64,000 nucleotides of DNA, taken from positions 28,690-92,689 of the forward strand of contig JAVSML010021644.1 in NCBI GenBank assembly GCA_038503035.1, read 5' to 3'. A program made the translations under genes and the position numbers. The notes beneath the pieces are model-generated. The model had not been told where the DNA came from. It did no database searches and was given only the letters and a program-made list of their open reading frames with translations. Below are positions 61,540-64,000 of this stretch, piece by piece. The DNA comes from Crocodylus rhombifer. Lineage: Eukaryota > Chordata > Crocodylia > Crocodylidae. How positions within the stretch are numbered: position 1 is the stretch's first letter; every line of letters begins with the position of its first letter.

Positions 61540-61800
61540 AACAAGGCCTTAACAGCAGCCAGCTGAAGCTGAACCCCATGAAGACAAAAGTGAGGCTGCA
61601 AGGAGGAAGCATCTCCAGTAATTCACCTCTGTACTGGGGTTGTCACTGGGTCTTAATGCATACAGACACCATGATATCTCCAATGGCAAAGAAGGTGTGC
61701 TTCCATTTGCAGGCGGCCAGAAGGCTATGCCCTGCCAGACTGAATCCGGACATGGCAAGAGACTCCTGCAGGTAGAATTCCAGCCTTAACTCCTCCAGGT
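61540..61800 (+). pseudogene. Short L2/CR1-like reverse-transcriptase fragment
   Basis: The plus-strand frame reads SSQLKLNPMKTKV, then about 40 residues later MAKKVCFHLQAARRLCPARL. This matches the order LKLNP-KTE ... K..FFHLR...RLRP..L of L2/CR1-type reverse transcriptases just after the catalytic box. The spacer is shorter than usual, so an internal deletion is likely. Dead fragment. Confidence 0.5.
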
Positions 61801-63268
61801 CCCTGCGCCTGGTTCAAAGCACTACCCACGCACATTCCGCAAACACATCATTTCCATTTGCTACTCCCCGTACCCAGCTCCCGGTTAAACAGAAAGTTTA
61901 ATGCAAGGTTGTTACTTATCAAGGAACTGACTCCCGCCATCTGAGAGCCCATCTCTCCTTGCTATGATAACCTAATGGGACAGCTTTGCTCTACTGGATA
62001 AACTAAACTGTCAAAACACTGGGCAAGAGTGGTGTCCACAGGGGTCAGAACCTCAATGACGCAGGGCCATTGGGGTGGTGGAACTCACCGTCAGATCCTG
62101 CACCATTGCATTCAGCGCCCTGCAGACAGTCAGTTGCACACATATTCCCCATAAAACCCCTTGCCAACACAGCACTGCCCTCACGCTTGGTATAATTTAC
62201 TACTAACCCCCTTCCCATCCCCCTACCCCCTTTGATGGTTACTTAAAACTTGTTCTTGCCAGTGGTCCAGGGAGATATTATTGTGTTTACTTTTTGTGGA
62301 AGGCAGACAGATTGTGGAGATGAGCAACTTTGTAAAAACCCCAATAGATGGGAAGATAGATAATAGAAAAGGCCAAAGGAACTTTTGTATCCAGTTCTGC
62401 ATAGCAAGGGAAGTCTCTCCTAATGTACCTAAAATGTTCATTCAACCTCATTATCAAGCACAAACTGTGCAGTCTGTCTCTCACTGAGCCACACAGTGAA
62501 AGAATATATATGACGGTGCTCTTAGATATAAAAGTTTTATTGGCATGATACTGGGAGAGCTGCCATTCTTAAATTATACAGGTCTTCCCCAATGGCTGTT
62601 TATTAAACCTTTACAACCACAGAGTAGTCATCCATTGGTCACGCCACATTAAAAGAAAAATTAATTTAGATGTTTTTAGAGAGTTTAACTTTTTTATTGG
62701 TGCTATTTTTCCTAGGCTGCTTCCTTTAAAGCAAGGCACCTAAAGTAGTAATATACTGTTGCAGAGCTAGAAGTTAAAAAAAAAAATCCTTAAATGAGTG
62801 GAGCCTTATCCTCAGTTGCCCTATGCGTCTCTGAGGGCAAAAGAAGTGTGAAATGGGATTAAGTGGCCGAAGTGGAATGACAGTTTTTACATTCACTCCA
62901 CATGGGACTCAAGGATCACAAAGGACTTGGGGCAACAGGGCAATCAGATCCTATAGTCATATTTTTTTATATTTGTGTTACAGTTGTAGTAGAGGCCACA
63001 ACAGAAGTCAAAACTCCATTGTACATGAGAGTCCCTGTCCCAAACAATCACGTGTGTGCGTATATTGTGTGTGTGTGTGTCTATATAGACACGCACACAC
63101 ACACCTATGTGCACATCTGCTCATGCTCTCTCTTTATATAGCTATAGATATATATCTATATCTAAATAATAACACACACATACACATGCATGCGTGGAAA
63201 GAAGAACTACATTTAGCCTGTACCTAGGGAGAGGGTTTTTTTGGATCTAATATAAAGGGCTTTAGGGC
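61801..63268. other. Intron; CA/TG and TATA microsatellites at 63056-63190
   Basis: GTGTGTGTGTGT (63067-63080), CACACACACACAC (63090-63104) and ATAGATATATATCTATATC (about 63142-63160) make a clustered microsatellite. Nothing else is recognised. Confidence 0.55.
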
Positions 63269-63270
63269 TA

Positions 63271-63551
63271 GGGTGGCCATCATAGAGGACAGTCTGGTTG
63301 TCCTCTACTGATATGAAATCGGACGTCTTTATGTCCTCTATTTTTTCTCTTCAAGAGAAAAAATAGAGGACATAAAAGGTGGTGTCACAGAGGACGGTCC
63401 AGTTGTCCTCTACTGATATAAAACTGTACACCTTTATGTCCTCTGCTTTTCTCTTGAATAGAAAAATGAAGAAGGACATGGAGACGTTGGGTCTGGTGTC
63501 AATAGAGGGCAGAGCAGCAGAAAACTGGACTGTCCCCTATGATGACCACCC
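63271..63551. mobile_element. 281-bp TA-flanked MITE with internal hairpin
   Basis: The tips GGGTGGCCATCATAGAGGAC and, from the right, GGGTGGTCATCATAGGGGAC are near-perfect inverted repeats. TA at 63269-63270 and 63552-63553 flanks it, suggesting a Tc1/mariner-type mobiliser (inference). Inside, 63328-63351 and 63353-63376 are a perfect 24-bp inverted repeat around a single C. A diverged second copy of the TCCTCTACTGATAT unit follows at about 63401. Confidence 0.85.
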
Positions 63552-63755
63552 TACCAAGGGCATGGGCCATATCTTCCCATTGGTGATACCGGTCCCTGAT
63601 CTCGAGTGGGATGGTTGGGCCACGACACAACAAACCAGCGAACCAGGGCATTCCTGTCTGCTGAGGCCCACAGTCCCCAGGGCTTGGCCCCTGCCCCTGC
63701 ACCTGCGTGGGGAGCCGGGACGTGGGAAGGGCCCGACGTGGTAGGGCTCCTGCCG
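63552..63755. other. Spacer between the MITE and the GC-rich palindrome
   Basis: GC content climbs steadily. A minus-strand frame remains open across 63499-63984 but contains no recognised domain. A possible minus-strand donor (CAGGTGCAGG near 63700) is only a motif. Confidence 0.4.
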
Positions 63756-64000
63756 CTCGCCCTCTCCTCCAGGGCCGCCGTCTCCGCGCGGGGGCTGCCA
63801 GGGCAGGTCGGCCACGGCGAGGAGCCCCCCGGGCGGGCAGCGCACCTGGGCGGCGCGCCGCGGGCTGAGCCGCGCTGGGCAGCGGGGCGGCCGGCCGGCG
63901 CCGGGGCAGCGTGTGCGGCACCCCCGCCAGGCGCCTCGCCGTGGCCGACCTGCCCTGGCAGCCCCCGCGCGCAGACGGCGGCACTGGAGGAGAGGGCGAG
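63756..64000. repeat. GC-rich 67-bp inverted repeat around a 111-bp CpG-dense loop
   Basis: The left arm 63756-63822 (CTCGCCCTCTCCTCCAG ... GGCCACGGCGAGG) is the reverse complement of 63934-64000 with only two mismatches (65 of 67). The loop 63823-63933 is extremely GC-rich with many CpGs. The right arm ends exactly at the window edge, so the repeat probably continues. It has CpG-island composition and could belong to an upstream NRG1 promoter or first exon, but could equally be an unrelated repeat or an assembly fold-back. Confidence 0.85.

Noticed and set aside
63499..63984. 161-codon minus-strand open frame across the GC-rich block, in a plausible position for an NRG1 first exon
   Set aside because: The peptide is an arginine/alanine/proline run typical of GC-rich noncoding DNA, shows no NRG1 type I or II N-terminal features, and is partly formed by the palindrome.

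Overview
The window is intronic DNA from a vertebrate nuclear genome carrying two protein-coding exons. They lie on the minus strand and together encode the Ig-like (C2-type) domain of neuregulin-1 (NRG1): a 178-bp exon at 15284-15461 and a 125-bp exon at 9408-9532, with canonical splice sites and matching phases. The protein resembles the bird/reptile form of NRG1. The repeats (CR1 3' ends, a Penelope-like element, L2-like remnants, many hAT and MITE families, solo LTRs) point to a non-avian sauropsid. I think a crocodilian is most likely and a turtle the main alternative; that is inference, not proof.

Layout by gene order (right to left). 63756-64000 is a very GC-rich, CpG-rich block folded into a long inverted repeat cut by the window edge. 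It may belong to an upstream first-exon or promoter region, but I recognise no NRG1 first exon in it. 15462-63755 is one long intron upstream of the Ig domain. 9533-15283 is the 5.75-kb intron that splits the Ig domain. 1-9407 is the intron after the Ig domain; the glycosylated-spacer and EGF exons were not found and should lie beyond position 1.

The rest is transposable-element history. There are two solo LTRs of one family (5559-6483; 35235-36453), the second inserted into a LINE reverse-transcriptase reading frame. There are several hAT-type elements, some with 8-bp target duplications (39749-40142, 40334-40756, 52635-54512). A group of small MITEs with GGG...CCC tips appears to use 3-bp duplications (33129-33372, 40893-41144, and the related 1.9-kb element 48706-50644). 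There is an 802-bp foldback element (18698-19499), a TA-flanked MITE with a perfect internal hairpin (63271-63551), and three copies of a family with CTAGGGATAG tips. LINE remnants include a minus-strand non-LTR fragment (31965-32690), two CR1 3' ends, L2-like pieces and a Penelope-like fragment with a GIY-YIG region (24920-25540).

No operon, CRISPR array, tRNA, rRNA or complete autonomous gene is present. Most long open frames are by-products of GC-rich or low-complexity repeat interiors. The less explained signals are two intronic hairpins (8705-8794, 37/38 paired; 11230-11338, 37/45 paired), the palindromic CpG block at the right edge, and a convergent pair of CTCF-like motifs.
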